A stretch of 64,000 nucleotides of DNA from Erigeron canadensis. Its lineage: Eukaryota > Streptophyta > Magnoliopsida > Asterales > Asteraceae. Shown here piece after piece: positions 11,460 to 22,809 of the stretch (position 1 is its first letter; every line of letters starts with the position of its first letter). Position numbers and translations under genes: made by a program. The stretch lies in assembly GCF_010389155.1 (NCBI RefSeq), contig NC_057765.1:6758001-6822000 (forward strand), given 5' to 3'. The notes beneath the pieces are model-generated. The model had not been told where the DNA came from. It saw only the letters and a list, made by a program, of their open reading frames with translations, and made no database searches.

Positions 11460-13174
11460 TTACATCATCATTAAATGAGTCAGCAATTGAGGCAGCAGCA
11501 TCAAAATTGCCACCAATTGAGGGACTTGCTCACTCAAGCATTGATGATGAAATTTGGAAGCCTTTAACCAGGAGGTCACAATCTTCTTCAGATTAGAAAC
11601 TTCAGCCTTGAGAGTTTCATTCTCAAGTTGGAGTTTCTGAGTCATTAACTCATGAAATTGAAGTTCAATATGAACATTTTTCAATTTCATAAGTCTTTCA
11701 GATTTTTCACTTAACTCTACTCCAACAGTGTTAAATTTAGATTGAAGTTCAGCACGTAGACTTTCTACGAACTGAAGATCACAAGACAAAGACTCAATAA
11801 TTTTGGTCTTGTCATGATCAAAAGAGGAGGAAAGAAGAGAGTGTACCTTTTTAATAGTGACGTTTACCCACTGACTCGATGAGACTTGATCCTTTGTCAG
11901 AGCATCACTGTTAGCAAATGCCATAAGGCACATGGCATCAACATAATCGTCATCATCAGAATCATCTAAGTCAGCCCAATCATGTTCTTCAGCAACAAGT
12001 CCTTTTGCTGGTACTTTGGCATCCTCTGTTTCAGCCACCTTAGCCTTCAGCTGATAGTATTTGTTCCTGTATTCATCAGCAGATTTAGAAGGGTTAGGTT
12101 TAGGAGCTGCAGGAGTGGGAATAGAGACTCTGCACTCCTTCTGGTAGTGGCCTTTTCTACCACACCTCCAGCACTCTTCCTGTGATTTATCAACAGGAGG
12201 TTTGAGAGCATCAACCGTTTTGCGATTGTTCCACCTTCTGGAGTATTTTCTACCAGCAACAAGGGCAAAGCCCATAAAATCATTAAACAAGTCTTGTTTT
12301 TCTTCATCATCCAGCTCATCAACGAGAGTTTGAATAGGTGCTGGAAGATTTGAAATACTGGAACCATCATAGAGATCGATGGGCTCAGTAGAAACAAGAG
12401 CTATAGGGTCAAAAATAGGATGAGAGGAGATGCTGACAGAGGAAGAAGAAGAAGAGGGGCCAATTTTGGCATCAGCAGAGGCTCGAATGTTTTGAGCCAA
12501 TGCTCTCTCTTCAAATTGAAGAGTACCAAAGAGTTCTTCAAGATCAAAATCTTGAAGTTTCTTCGTTGTACGAAGAGTTTGTCTTAAGTTTTGCCACTTA
12601 AGAGGAAGAGAGTCGATGAATTTATGGCATACTTCAAAATTATCATGAGTAATTCCAACATTTGTCATATCATTGAGCAACCCTTTAAAGCGAGTATAGG
12701 TGCTCTCAAGACTTTCATCAAGAAGAGAGAAGAAGTTTTCATAAGCTCATTTCAAGTCAATTTTCTTGATTTTGATGAGGTCAGTAGATCCTTCATAGGT
12801 GCTGACCAATCTATCCCATACTTCCTTTGAAGAGGGATACTTGATGACTAGCTTCATGATTTCAGTGGGATAATCATGTTTTTCAGCCTAACATCAAGAT
12901 TTACCAGCTTTCTTTCTTCATCTGTCCATTGAACTTCTGGTTTAACCAGGTCAGTGACTATCTCAGGAGCTTCAGGTGTAGCTCCTGGAGTCCTTTGGAC
13001 ATACATCGGTACGTATGGACCCTCAGTTAATATGGTCATTAAATAGGGTTTCACACCAGAGATGTGAAGAAGCATCCTCTCCTTCCAAGACCCAAAATCC
13101 TTGGGCTCGAATTTAGGAGGTGTCGACACGTAACCAAAGTCACGTGTGTTCACAAGGCTGGGAACAGAAGACAT
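11460..13174 (-). pseudogene. gag of the SIRE-like element (frameshifted)
   Basis: The N-terminal piece (12854-13174) has the copia gag start with PPKFEPKDFGSWKERM. The frame then shifts near 12890, an in-frame TGA follows, and gag resumes at 12680 in another frame. The second piece carries the UBN2-type core (FIDSLPLKWQNLRQTLR), one CCHC knuckle (CWRCGRKGHYQKEC, about 12135-12180) that binds RNA, an acidic stretch, and a long coiled coil (about 11590-11850) typical of SIRE gag. It then loses frame again near 11520. Dead, but recognisable over its whole length. Confidence 0.78.
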
Positions 13175-13277
13175 GTTCTTGTTTTAGAAAAAGAATTTCA
13201 GGAAAAGTTACAAGAGTAGAATTTTTAATGTATACACAAGGAGGCAAACAGATCTTGTTCCAATGATTTAGGAATGG

Positions 13278-13291
13278 TGGCTCTAATACCA
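13278..13291 (-). other. Primer-binding site, initiator tRNA-Met type
   Basis: The minus strand reads TGGTATTAGAGCCA. This is one mismatch from the canonical TGGTATCAGAGCCA complementary to plant initiator tRNA-Met, the usual copia primer. Confidence 0.8.
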
Positions 13292-13296
13292 CTTAA

Positions 13297-13942
13297 TGGT
13301 CCAAGAATGCACAACTTATGTTATATTTGAATTAGACAAGAAAGTAAATAAGAAGATAAATAACAAGAACAACAACAAGTTCAATTTTAATGAATCAATG
13401 CAAGTATAATCATATGTATCATTGATTAAACGATGAATACATGGTCGATCTTATACACTTCACTTACAAGAATACAAATGAACAAAGGTAATTGCTAAGT
13501 CTAGACATACTAAAAACTTTAACAATTACAAGTGACACACACTTTCAAGGTGACTAACACGCTTGAAACAATGCGGTTGTGTTACTTTATATAGAGGAAG
13601 AATTAGGGCAACACAGCCTTCCTTTGATAGTGATAGATGGTGGTTGTCGACGTTCCATTGGCTCCTTGTACTTCCTAGCAAGAGCCTTTGTCTTCTTTAC
13701 CAAAATGGGTATGAGAGAAAAGACCCAAGTTTTGGTCCCAACATGTACCTTTTCCAGGTAAGGTATGTTACAGTTGGAAGAACCACCATGTGACTCTTGT
13801 CTTCATATGGTTTGAATACTTCCCGCCATGACAAACATTTGGTCAGCATACATCCCGCCGAAGAGAGTCACTGGACTCGCTGAAGACTTGCTGACTATAC
13901 ATGTCAGCGAGTAAGTCTAATCAGCGAATCTAAGACTCAACA
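13297..13942 (-). repeat. 5' LTR of the SIRE-like element
   Basis: On the minus strand it starts TGTTGAGTCTTAG at 13942 and ends TTCTTGGACCA at 13297 (646 bp, TG..CA), with a 5-nt spacer to the primer-binding site. A TATA box (13585-13594) lies about 350 bp in, a sensible U3 length. The outer boundary is inferred from the TG terminus only, because the partner LTR is not in view. Confidence 0.72.
13585..13594 (-). promoter_or_regulatory. TATA box of the SIRE-like LTR promoter
   Basis: The minus strand reads CCTCTATATAAAG about 350 nt into the LTR. Some 290 nt of R/U5 remain before the primer site, so transcription is expected to start near 13555. Confidence 0.6.
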
Positions 13943-14519
13943 GATGATTTAGAGGACTAGGATTAGTTTAGGGGTTTGAGAGTATATGTGAGGAATAAGA
14001 TTTAGTCTAGCTAGGAAGCCTTAGTACTTTGTTCCATAAGGTGTCTAGCACCATTTATCTTTCTTGCATGGTTGGTTCCATTTTTATATGAATGTGTGCA
14101 TGGTTGTTTCCTTAACCCATGTTGGCTAGGCTATATGTATTGTCGAACATGTGCTAAAGTAGGTTCGATGACATGCTTGCTAAGCCCCCCACGCCTACAG
14201 ACAGGTATTTCCTTCTTTGCTATTGGCGACCGACAGGTATGATAACTTAACTCTTTACACTTTTCGACCTTCACTTATTTGTGGCCGGAGGTCCTTTTGG
14301 AAGCAGTCTCTCTTCCCTTGGATAGAGGTAAGACTGTCTATAGCTCACCTCCCCCGTACCCCGTCTAGGGATTGGGTCTTTGTTGTTGTTGTACTTCATC
14401 ATTCATCTAATTTTTATCATCTACCTCCATCTTTTATCATATCACCCAAAACAATATCTTTCCTACAAACACCATCAATGTCATCACAAATCACATGTGG
14501 ATATCCTTGTTGTAGATAG
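13943..14519. other. Intergenic sequence between the copia LTR and the duplicated ANK unit
   Basis: No gene is visible. The right half contains the (TTG)n-tailed retroposon remnant annotated separately; the left part is unique AT-rich DNA. Confidence 0.6.
14195..14393 (+). mobile_element. 3' end of a (TTG)n-tailed retroposon (RTE-LINE/SINE type), copy 1
   Basis: The segment ends in a (TTG)n run at 14381-14392, preceded by GGTAAGACTGTCTATAG and a C-rich stretch, the typical 3' module of plant RTE-type LINEs and the SINEs that parasitise them. It aligns over about 190 bp with 42700-42900, which ends in the same kind of tail. No coding part is left. Confidence 0.6.
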
Positions 14520-14616
14520 TCTAAGGGAAAAAAAAATCAAAACTAAAGCTCAATTGGGTGGGTGGAGACGTTATATTTGTTAACTGTTATTTGTTGGTAA
14601 GATTTTTAAGTATGTA

Positions 14617-16079
14617 CTAGTGCTTAGACCCCGTACGATGCACGAACAACCCTAAATAATTTTTCTTAAACTTTATTTTAAGATTGTATCAATGAATAAA
14701 TATAACTGAGTTGGACATAATAAAAATATTCTTATGAGTTGATTAATTTAAAGAAGAAGAATGCTAGATATACCTTGGTATTTATTAATGATACACGAGG
14801 GCTTAAAACGCGTCCATTGCATGCCGGAGAGAAATTATAAAATTGATTGCCCATAGTAGGCGCATATAAGAAGGATTATGTTGGTTAACTGGATGTGATA
14901 GGTATTATGAATTTTTCCCCCACTTTGATATATAGACCCACGTGGATGCGCTATAACCTTAAATAATTTCTTTAACACCAGTTCAAGCATGCATGTAGCG
15001 AAGTAAATGTACTCCTATTACAACTAATGACCATTTTAAAAAAAAGTAATGACTTAAAATGCATTAGAAAGTCTTATTTAGCACTAAAATAAACCAAATA
15101 TACCTCACAATTTTCATCACAAATTTGATAGGCTGTTCTTTGTATAAGATTTGAAATTTGTTGATCATTCATTTTAACTCCAATAGCACCAGTGGCATCT
15201 ACAATCCTAACTTGCACATTAAACCTACCAAAAAAAAAACAGAGATACAATTTTACCACACAACTTAATGATTATAGAGTTTTAATATGAAAATATTAAT
15301 ATATACCTAGGATTGATGAGAACTCCTTCCTTGTTACATGAACAACAAATCCACATTTTGTTGTCCCTTAAAGCATCAATAATGTCGACTGCATCCATGT
15401 AGGGATCGGTCAACTTAACTTCTTGAGAACAGTTCACACATTCCATTGAATACCATAACTGGTCGGTTGGAATAAAACCGATTGTTGCAACAACAACCAC
15501 TTTATCAAACTGTCAAAATGAAAATGTTTATACATTAGAATGTTAAAAAGCTAGTTATAAATTCGAAAGAAAGTTATGTTAAAAAGTAATCTAATCAAAA
15601 AAGAAAAATTCACAAACAATGAATACTTACATGTTCGTCTATCAGGATCATCTCAATACTACCTATGTTATTAACATCTCCATATAGAGGTTGCTTCCAT
15701 AGCCGCAAATTCTAACTGTTATCGTACATGGCTTATTATTTGGACGCAGATTTTTAATTGAAACATGGTTTAGTGAAGCCATGCTAAAATTGATATGTTA
15801 TGTGTTTACGTTTTGAAATGCCTTAAAACTGAATAGAAGTGGCCTTATATAGACATAGACATGCAAGGAAGTAACCGCCACAAGCAATACACGAACGGTT
15901 ACATATTCAAATTTTCGAAAATTTGAACTTCTTGAAAGCATAACTAATCCGTTTTCGAAAATTTAAACTTCTTATAAAAGTAACTAATCCGTAGATCTTG
16001 CAATAACTAACAAATTTTTAAGTATGCCACATAGGCAATAACTAACAAATTTTGAAGTGGAATTTATATAATGTAGGGA
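14617..16079 (-). mobile_element. Helitron A (1.46 kb) carrying an RPA1-like gene fragment
   Basis: The minus-strand 5' end is A|TCCCTACATT (16079), and the 3' end is a CG-rich hairpin with the core GTGCATCGTACGGGGTC ending GCACTAG|T (14617). TC..CTRR ends inside an A/T target are canonical Helitron termini. It contains a three-exon RPA1-like fragment but no Rep/helicase, so it is non-autonomous. Helitron B is its close relative. Confidence 0.82.
15104..15782 (-). pseudogene. RPA1-like (replication protein A large subunit) fragment in Helitron A
   Basis: Three exon-like blocks with proper splice sites are visible: about 15631-15782 (start MASLNHVSIKNLRP, then an OB-fold with MILIDEH), 15307-15509 (zinc-finger block with C..C and CC..C around WYSMECVNC and WICCSCNKEG) and 15104-15224 (VQVRIVDATG, the continuing OB-fold of DNA-binding domain C). 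RPA1-like genes are common passengers of plant Helitrons. Block 1 contains a one-base frameshift just before the LW of the first OB-fold, and copy B has the same one, so the gene was already broken before the two copies separated. Confidence 0.75.
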
Positions 16080-16163
16080 TAGAGCGAGATCGAATCAAAC
16101 TACCTCATCAAAATAAAACCCAAATATTTAATACGTTTTGGTTTCGTTTTTTGGTGATCGATC

Positions 16164-16701
16164 ATGGATGGTGATACAGTTGTGTTGATACCCCCGGCCA
16201 TCATCAGCAGCCGCATCAATCAAAAAAAGGCAAGAAAAATTTGCATTAGCAGCAGCAGCATTAATCAAAGAGAGGGAAGAAGAATCTTCATTCCTAGATA
16301 ATGAACACGTGCGAGGTGGCATATTTGCCTTTTGGCTAGTGACTCTGGTTGCGGTTCTATTTTTAGGGTACGTTGGTCTTTTTATGCAAGAGGATAATGA
16401 TGTACAAAAAGACGCACCACAACAGCCTTCCTATTCCTTGGAAAGAACCGATTACTATCAATGTTCGTTGACGACTAAGCAATATGGAATCGAGTTCTAT
16501 GTGAATTCATCGGATGGGTTTAACGACAAGTATCCTCTTGGAACTCTGGCAAGAGATGTCATCGAGAATACCATCATAACGGATTACGTGGATACCATCC
16601 AAGCATATTGTGAGTACGAGCTCTCCAAGTTCATACGTCGCCCTCATTTTCCCACCACTCCTTTCTTCTGTAGCAAGCTTGAAAGCCTCGGAAGGAATTA
16701 A
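16164..16701 (+). pseudogene. Unrecognised small membrane-protein gene in the Helitron cargo, frameshifted near its start
   Basis: I do not recognise the family. The open frame through 16309-16701 has no ATG of its own. An ATG at 16164 opens the neighbouring frame, and a one-base indel in the C-run near 16190 would join them into a protein of about 178 aa: an Ala/Glu/Lys-rich N-terminus, one clear transmembrane segment (IFAFWLVTLVAVLFLGYVGLF), then a polar domain with three Cys (YQC, YCEY, FFC). It ends at TAA 16699-16701. It lies in cargo X between the two Helitrons and nowhere in unit 2, so it came from elsewhere. Confidence 0.45.
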
Positions 16702-16932
16702 TTAAGACATGATGGAAGAATTGAAGAAGCAAAACAAGTGCCCATTTGGAAATTAACTTTTGATCCCACTGCTTTCAACATATTTGATTTTTAGTTAATT
16801 TTACTGCTTTCGTTTAATGGTAATTAATTAGTAATTACAGTAGTACATTAGAAGCAAATTATTCTTAGAAGTGAAATATATTATCTCCGTTGTTAATTTT
16901 TGAACCGATTGTTTTTATCATGGTTAATTGAA
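16702..16932. other. AT-rich segment of cargo X
   Basis: Probable 3' flank of the small membrane-protein gene. No motif recognised. Confidence 0.4.
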
Positions 16933-17164
16933 GGGATAACTGCACGAAATAAAAATGAACTTTACTCGATTTTACGAAATTAGCAATATCCTTTGAAAGT
17001 TTTACTTTTTAGAAAGCATTTTTTGTTTATTAGCAGAAAAAGTAATATGTGACCTGGTAACCTGCTGACATGTCAATTTAATTTTTAATTCACGAATTTA
17101 GAAATGAACTTTGGATGAATTCACAAAATTAGCAATGTTATTATTTTAATTAATTAATTAATTA

Positions 17165-17198
<34 letters not shown>

Positions 17199-18124
17199 GT
17201 AATAGTAATATTTAGTAGAGTTAGTTTTGCTATAGCTAGAGGAGTGAGCGCCCAGATAGTATCTCGGCTTATAATAATAATAATAAGCACTCTCATAAAT
17301 AGTAAAAATAATAATACAATGAATAATTATTTTATATTTTCAAAATAAATGTAATAGATAAATTAATATTTGATATATATTTAGCATTATATAGTCTCAG
17401 TCATTTAGTTTCTTGTATTTATCTTTACTTTATTTATTCAACTGAAATCTAACCGGTTCAATTATCAGATTGGTGAAGCTTGCCAGTTTGTCATTGACAT
17501 TGAGGTGTTTTTGGGTATCCATACAGGTAGAAAATACGTTAAAATTTACTTAAAACTTAATTTAAATATTATTATTATTTATAAAAGTGGGTTTTTTATT
17601 ATTATTATAATGGATAATTGCATATATCCCCAATATGCAATAAAAATTACAAATATCCCCAACTAAAAACTTAAATAAAAAATATACTTATTATTTTCTT
17701 TTAAACACACATGTTTACCCATCTATACTATCTAATAAAACAAATCATCCTCTTTTCTCTTAAACGTTTTACATTTGAAAAATCAAAAATACCCTTTACC
17801 TTTATTCACCAATTTAAACATCTACATCTAATATACCTATAATACTTTTCATGAAATAATTTATAGTATAACCCCCCCCCCCCTATTTAAAATAACCAAA
17901 ATACTACCTTTAACATCAAGTACTTTTACATTCCCATCATCGCCGCCCCCACTGTCGCCCCCACCACTGTCACCACCACCACCTCTGCTATCACTACCCC
18001 TACCACCGTCGCATTGTGCGGGCATAAGTCTATTTCATCAAATATTAATTTATATATTAAATTTATTTTGAAAATATAAAATAACTATTCACTGTATTAT
18101 GATTATTACTATTTATAAAAGTGC

Positions 18125-18157
<33 letters not shown>

Positions 18158-18372
18158 TAAAATAATAACATTGCTAATTTTGTGAATTCATCCAAAGTTC
18201 ATTTCTAATTTCGTGAATTAAAAATCAAACTGACACGTCACCAGATTACCAGGTTACATGTTACTTTTTCTGCTAATAAACAAAAGATGCTTTCTAAAGA
18301 GTAAACTTTCAAAGAATATTGTTAATTTCGTGAAATCGAGTAAAGTTCATTTCTATTTTCTATAGTTATCCC
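16933..18372. mobile_element. Fold-back element with inverted arms of 350-450 bp
   Basis: The left end GGGATAACTGCACGAAAT is mirrored by ..TATAGTTATCCC at the right end. The arms stay alignable inward to about 17385 and about 18030, including the shared microsatellite-rich parts. The loop carries a degenerate Helitron (17722-18030). The termini resemble those of the gene-capturing element at 25885-26863 (GGGGTAACTGCAG..CTGCAGTTATCCC), so both belong to one TIR family. Flanking 9-mers (TTAATTGAA and TTATTTTAT) are only loosely alike, so the target duplication is unclear. Confidence 0.7.
17722..18030 (+). mobile_element. Short non-autonomous Helitron-like element in the fold-back loop
   Basis: It starts A|TCTATACTATCTAATAAAAC, a typical plant Helitron 5' end. 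It ends after a Pro/Thr-like triplet-rich stretch and the hairpin CGCATTGTGCGGGCAT. The exact 3' base is uncertain because no clean CTRR is present. A run of 14 C interrupts the middle. Confidence 0.5.
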
Positions 18373-18704
18373 TTATTTTATGTTAAGTTAAATCAATTTT
18401 GGCAACTTAAGTTCTTTGGAGAAATTATAGTCGGTGATATTCATGAGTTATGATAATGATGATATATTATTAGATGTTATGGATATATATTAGTTAGTTG
18501 TGTATACGATGTCACGCATCTCACACTCTGCGCAAATTCGAAATCTTATTTTAGGACAAACTAACTTGCTTTAAATAGAAACCCAACAAATGATCAAGAA
18601 AACTCATTCCATTGTAAATCAAGGAATTATTGATTCTCAATTCTGGTCCTTCGCAATGCGTCTTCGGTGCATGATCGATATGGGTTCCCACAAATATACA
18701 TTTA
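18373..18704. other. Remainder of cargo X
   Basis: AT-rich sequence with no ORF, RNA gene or repeat that I recognise. It ends at the Helitron B terminus. Confidence 0.4.
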
Positions 18705-18980
18705 CTAGTGCTTAGACCTCGTGCGATGCACGGACAATCTTAAATAATTTTTCTTAAACTTTATTTTAAGATTGTATCAATGAATAAATATAACTGAGTT
18801 GGACATAATAAAATTATTCTTGTCAGTTGATTAATTTAAGGGATTAGACCCCGTGCGATGCACGGACAACCTTAAATAATTTTTCTTAAACTTTATTTTA
18901 AGATTGTATCAATGAATAAATATAACTGAGTTGGACATAATAAAAATATTCTTGTCAGTTGATTAATTTAAGGGATTAGT
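18705..18980 (-). repeat. Tandem duplication of the Helitron B 3' terminal region
   Basis: The segment from the CGTGCGATGCACGG hairpin through GGGATTAG occurs twice in a row (about 18711-18845 and 18846-18979, nearly identical). The outer copy keeps CTAG; the inner copy has the hairpin but TAAT in place of CTAG. The unit includes the first bases of the MITE, so the duplication happened after MITE insertion. Confidence 0.75.
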
Positions 18981-19250
18981 TTCCTCGAATGTAAGAAACT
19001 TTGAACGAATGTCTATTGTACGAAATAACTAAAGTTGTGTGTATTGTATGTAAACAACTTTGAAATAATGAGTTGATTAATTTAAGGGATTAGTTTCCTC
19101 GAAAGTGACACCTGTATATGGTTGCCACGTATGTTTTCTTACATACAATAAATATTTTTTCAAGTTGCTTACATACAATACACATAACTTTAGTTTTTTC
19201 CTACTATAGACATTCGGTCAAAGATAGTTACATTCCAGGAAACTAATCCC
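18972..19250. mobile_element. MULE-type MITE (279 bp), 9-bp target duplication
   Basis: The ends GGGATTAGTTTCCT and AGGAAACTAATCCC are inverted repeats that continue imperfectly inward for about 100 bp. The 9-bp TTAATTTAA flanks both sides (18963-18971, 19251-19259), and Helitron A has a single TTAATTTAA at the empty site. Nine-bp duplications are typical of Mutator-like elements. The middle contains GGTTGCCACGT, shared with the MITE at 27025-27327. Confidence 0.75.
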
Positions 19251-19321
19251 TTAATTTAAAGAAGAAGAATGCTAGATACACCTTGGGATTTATTAATGAT
19301 ACACGAGGGCTTAAAACGCGT

Positions 19322-21839
19322 TGTAACAATTGTGATTCTTGACTCTTTGATTTCATGTACATTTTGACTAATTATTTAGTTAATTATATATTAACAATTT
19401 AGAGCTCAATTAAGTGCAATGTGTTCATATAGATCAATTCATCGTTCAATTTGGGACTTATGTGCTAGTCGGGGTCTTTTGTTAGTACTAGTCGGTTCTT
19501 ACATTTTTTTTTATGACACTTAGAATAAGACTACTTCCCAGAGTAATAGTCTAAAAGTGGCGAAAATGAGAATTAGACAGAATAAGACTACTTCGCAGAG
19601 TAATAGTCTAAAGTGGCAAAAATGAGAATTAGACAGAATAAGACTACTTCCCAGAGTAATAGTCTAAAGTTGCTGGGAATCAAAAATAGGCTACTGGAGA
19701 CAAAGAGAGTTTTTACTTAGGGTAATAGTGTAGCATTTACCATTTTTACTTATGCCTCATCTACCCAATCCCTTACACTTTCTTATCCATTCATTCATAT
19801 CATCTTATCTTTCTCTCTAAAGCTCTCCAAGAACACACACACATATACACATCTCTCTCTCTAAATTCTTGGGTTATTAATGGTTATTTCAAGCTAGATT
19901 TACATAGGGATAATCATCCTTATCATCATCTTAGCAACATATCAAAATTTTGAAAAAGTCAAAGTGCAAGAATTCTACCAATCTAGCTCAAATTTCGGGC
20001 CAACAACTTGGAAGGGGTTTTAGTAAGTTACATTTCACTCAAATCAATCATTTTATGTTTATTAACATGTTTTCAGTCAAACCCAAGTGATCTTGAGTCA
20101 AATTGCAAGTCAAAATCGAAGTGGGTCAAAAATTAGGGTTACAAAGTGGGTAAATTAGGTCAATTTCGAATCTAAGCTAAAAATTGATGTTTTAAATCAA
20201 GTTTTGAAGTGTTTTGTATCTAAATATGTTCATAAAAGCTGCAAAAACGAGTCCAAGCTTTCCAAGATCCGATTTTAGGTCAATTAGGGTTTTGTCAAAA
20301 GTCAAAACAGGTCAAAAACGAATTGAACACAAAATTGGTGCTATAGAACGAAATTGTGATGTGGGTTATGTTCATTTATGTCTAAAAATGAGTTTGAAAG
20401 AAGTTCCTAGTCAAATTTGAGGTCAAAATATATTGGGACGAATTTGGGTGTGTTTGGTTACTAGGTTTCAACTAGTCGAAAGTGTGCAGGTCTGTTTTTG
20501 GAAACACCGTAACTCGTTCGTTAGAGATCTTCAAGAGTTAAACCCTATACTTCTGAAAAGGTCTTTGAGCCCTCTACATTTTCTAAGAATTAAGTTTTGT
20601 CTCAAGTGGTCATCTTGTGTACCAAAATTGGTCTACAAAACTGGAAGTAGACAAGGGAAAAACTGAAAGTAGTCTACAAAGAATCCTTTGAGCTTGTTGA
20701 CTGTCCATGGTATTTGAGTCGACCCATACCTTCTTGTACACATTCTTTCGGGTCCATTGGTTTCTTGTTCGAGTCTCTTGAGTCATTCATGGTTGGGAGT
20801 CATAAGTAGAACAAAGTGAGACTCTTAACTTGTATTGTAATGTATATATTGATAGGTTGTGGACATTTGGCGGTCGTTGGACGTTTATAGCCTGACTTAT
20901 ACTTGTAATTGCTTGAGCCAAGGTGAGTTTTTGTAGCTTCCCTTACTCTTTAAGAGTTGGGCTGAAAAGTGTACTTTGTCCATGATGACAAATTGTGAAT
21001 TACATGTTGCGTGAAGGTTTTGATGACGTGCAATTATGTGATTTGTTGTATGGTTACTTGTGTATGTATGATGAGTTGTTTTAGGATAGTTGGGTATATA
21101 TGGAGGATGATAATGCCTTTGAAAGGTTGGAGATGTGGTGGGAAGGCTGCGGGTGACCCTATATATAAGCATTAAAGGCCTTTCAAAAGTAGTATCATAG
21201 GAAGTATATACACATGGTATTTGGTTATGTGTGGACAATGATGGCCATGGATGATCAATTTACGTGAAATGAATGAAATGAGGAGTACGATGACAATACA
21301 AACGGGCACTTTTAGTGCTTGATGACATTATACGGGTACGATACGTACTTGATGACAATTATGGATGACATGAGGTCAATTGAGAGACATTGTGTGCAAG
21401 TGTGAGATCATTTGTCATATTAGATACTTATGGATGTCTAAATTTTTGTTCTTTATGATTGTTTATGTGATGGATCAAGTTGGTACGTGTTCTTGTTCTT
21501 TCTTTCCTACGAACTCACCAACCTAGTGTTGACATTGTTTAGTACACTTTTCAGGTAACCAAGATAACCCAAGAGCTTGATTGCATTGCTAGAAGTTGGA
21601 CTATGACCATGGATCCGTGATTCATTACCCATTGATGGACTTGCTTAGGATCATGAGCCATCTTTTGATATCATTTTTGTAAAACACTTGGTGGTTGTAT
21701 GCTCCTTGTGCTTTTGTAACTTGTAAACTAAATGTTGGGTTCACGGAATCCTTTTATTTTTCATATAGTCTCGTTCTACGATAATTCCATCTTGTGTCAT
21801 GCTTTTCGGTGCATTTCAAGCCTAGCTCGGGGTGTTACA
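19322..21839 (+). mobile_element. Solo LTR (2518 bp), probably Ty3/gypsy Tekay type
   Basis: The ends are TGTAACAATTG and GGTGTTACA, flanked by identical 5-bp CGCGT (19317-19321 and 21840-21844). Helitron A has one uninterrupted copy of the site (ACGCGTCCATTGC). TG..CA ends, a 5-bp duplication, a TATA-like CTATATATAAGC near 21164 and no coding sequence make this a solo LTR. The long LTR and the terminal sequence related to TGTAACACCCCGAGCTAGGC on the minus strand suggest Tekay. Orientation is inferred from the TATA box. Confidence 0.75.
19522..19673. repeat. Three tandem copies of a 56-57 bp unit in the solo LTR
   Basis: Units begin AGAATAAGACTACTTC and contain CAGAGTAATAGTCTAAA. Copies differ at a few positions and the third is truncated. 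This may be a U3 enhancer-type repeat. Confidence 0.75.
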
Positions 21840-22133
21840 CGCGTACATTGCACGCCGGAGAGAAATTATAAAATGGATTGCCCATAGTAGGCGCATATAA
21901 GAAGGATTATGTTGGTTACCTGGATGTGATAGGTATTATGAATTTTCACCCACTTTGATATATAGACCCACGTGGATACACTATAACTTTAAATAATCTC
22001 TTTAACACCAGTTTAAGCATGCAAATAGCGAAGTAAATGTACTCCTATTACAACTAATGACCATTTTAAAAAAAACTAATGACTTAAAATGCATAGAAAA
22101 GTCTTATTTAGCACTAAAATAAACCAAATATAC

Positions 22134-22809
22134 CTCATAATTTTCATCACAATTTTGATAGGTTGTTCTTTGTATAAGATTTAAAATTTGTTGATCATTC
22201 ATTTTAACTCCAACAGCCCCAGTAGCATCTACAATCCTAACTTGCACATTAAACCTACCAAAAAAAAATAGAGATACAATATCACCACACAACTTAATGA
22301 TTACAGAGTTTTAATATGAAATATAAATATATACCTAGAATTGATGAGAACTCCTTCCTCGTTACATGAACAACAAATTCACATTTTGTTGTCCCTTAAA
22401 GCATCAATAATGTCGACTGCATCCATGTAGGGATCGGTCAACTTAACTTCTTGAGAACAGTTCACACATTTCATTGAATACCATAACTGGTCGGTTGGAA
22501 TAAAACCGATTGTTGCAACAACAACCACTTTATCAAACTGTCAAAATGAAAATGTTTATACATTAGAATGTTAAAAGCTAGTTATAAATTCGAAAGAAAG
22601 TTATGTTAAAAAGTAATCTAATCAAAAAAGAAAAATTCACAAACAATGAATACTTACATGTTCGTCCATCAGGATCATCTCAATACTACCTATGTTATTA
22701 ACATCTCCATATAGAGGTTGCTTCCATAGCCGCAAATTCTAACCGTTATCGTACATGGCTTATTATTTGGACGCAAATTTCTAATTGAAACATGGTTTAG
22801 TGAAACCAT
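22134..22809 (-). pseudogene. RPA1-like fragment in Helitron B
   Basis: Same three blocks, splice sites and first-block frameshift as the copy in Helitron A (15104-15782). In addition the Trp codon of the zinc-finger block is TGA here (near 22385), so this copy has decayed further. Confidence 0.72.

Larger units (their letters stand above)
5523..13942 (-). mobile_element. SIRE/Maximus-like Ty1/copia retrotransposon, internally deleted, 3' end displaced by Athila insertion
   Basis: Right to left: 5' LTR (13297-13942), initiator-tRNA-Met primer site, gag with a CCHC knuckle, a low-complexity linker, RT and RNase H, a spacer of about 840 bp with duplicated hairpins, then an extra ORF of 743 codons in the env-like position. 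A copia pol followed by a long extra ORF is diagnostic of the SIRE (Maximus) lineage. No protease DSG motif, integrase HHCC finger or DDE core can be found between gag and RT, so roughly 2 kb of pol is missing. The 3' LTR should lie left of the window, beyond the Athila insertion. Confidence 0.82.
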
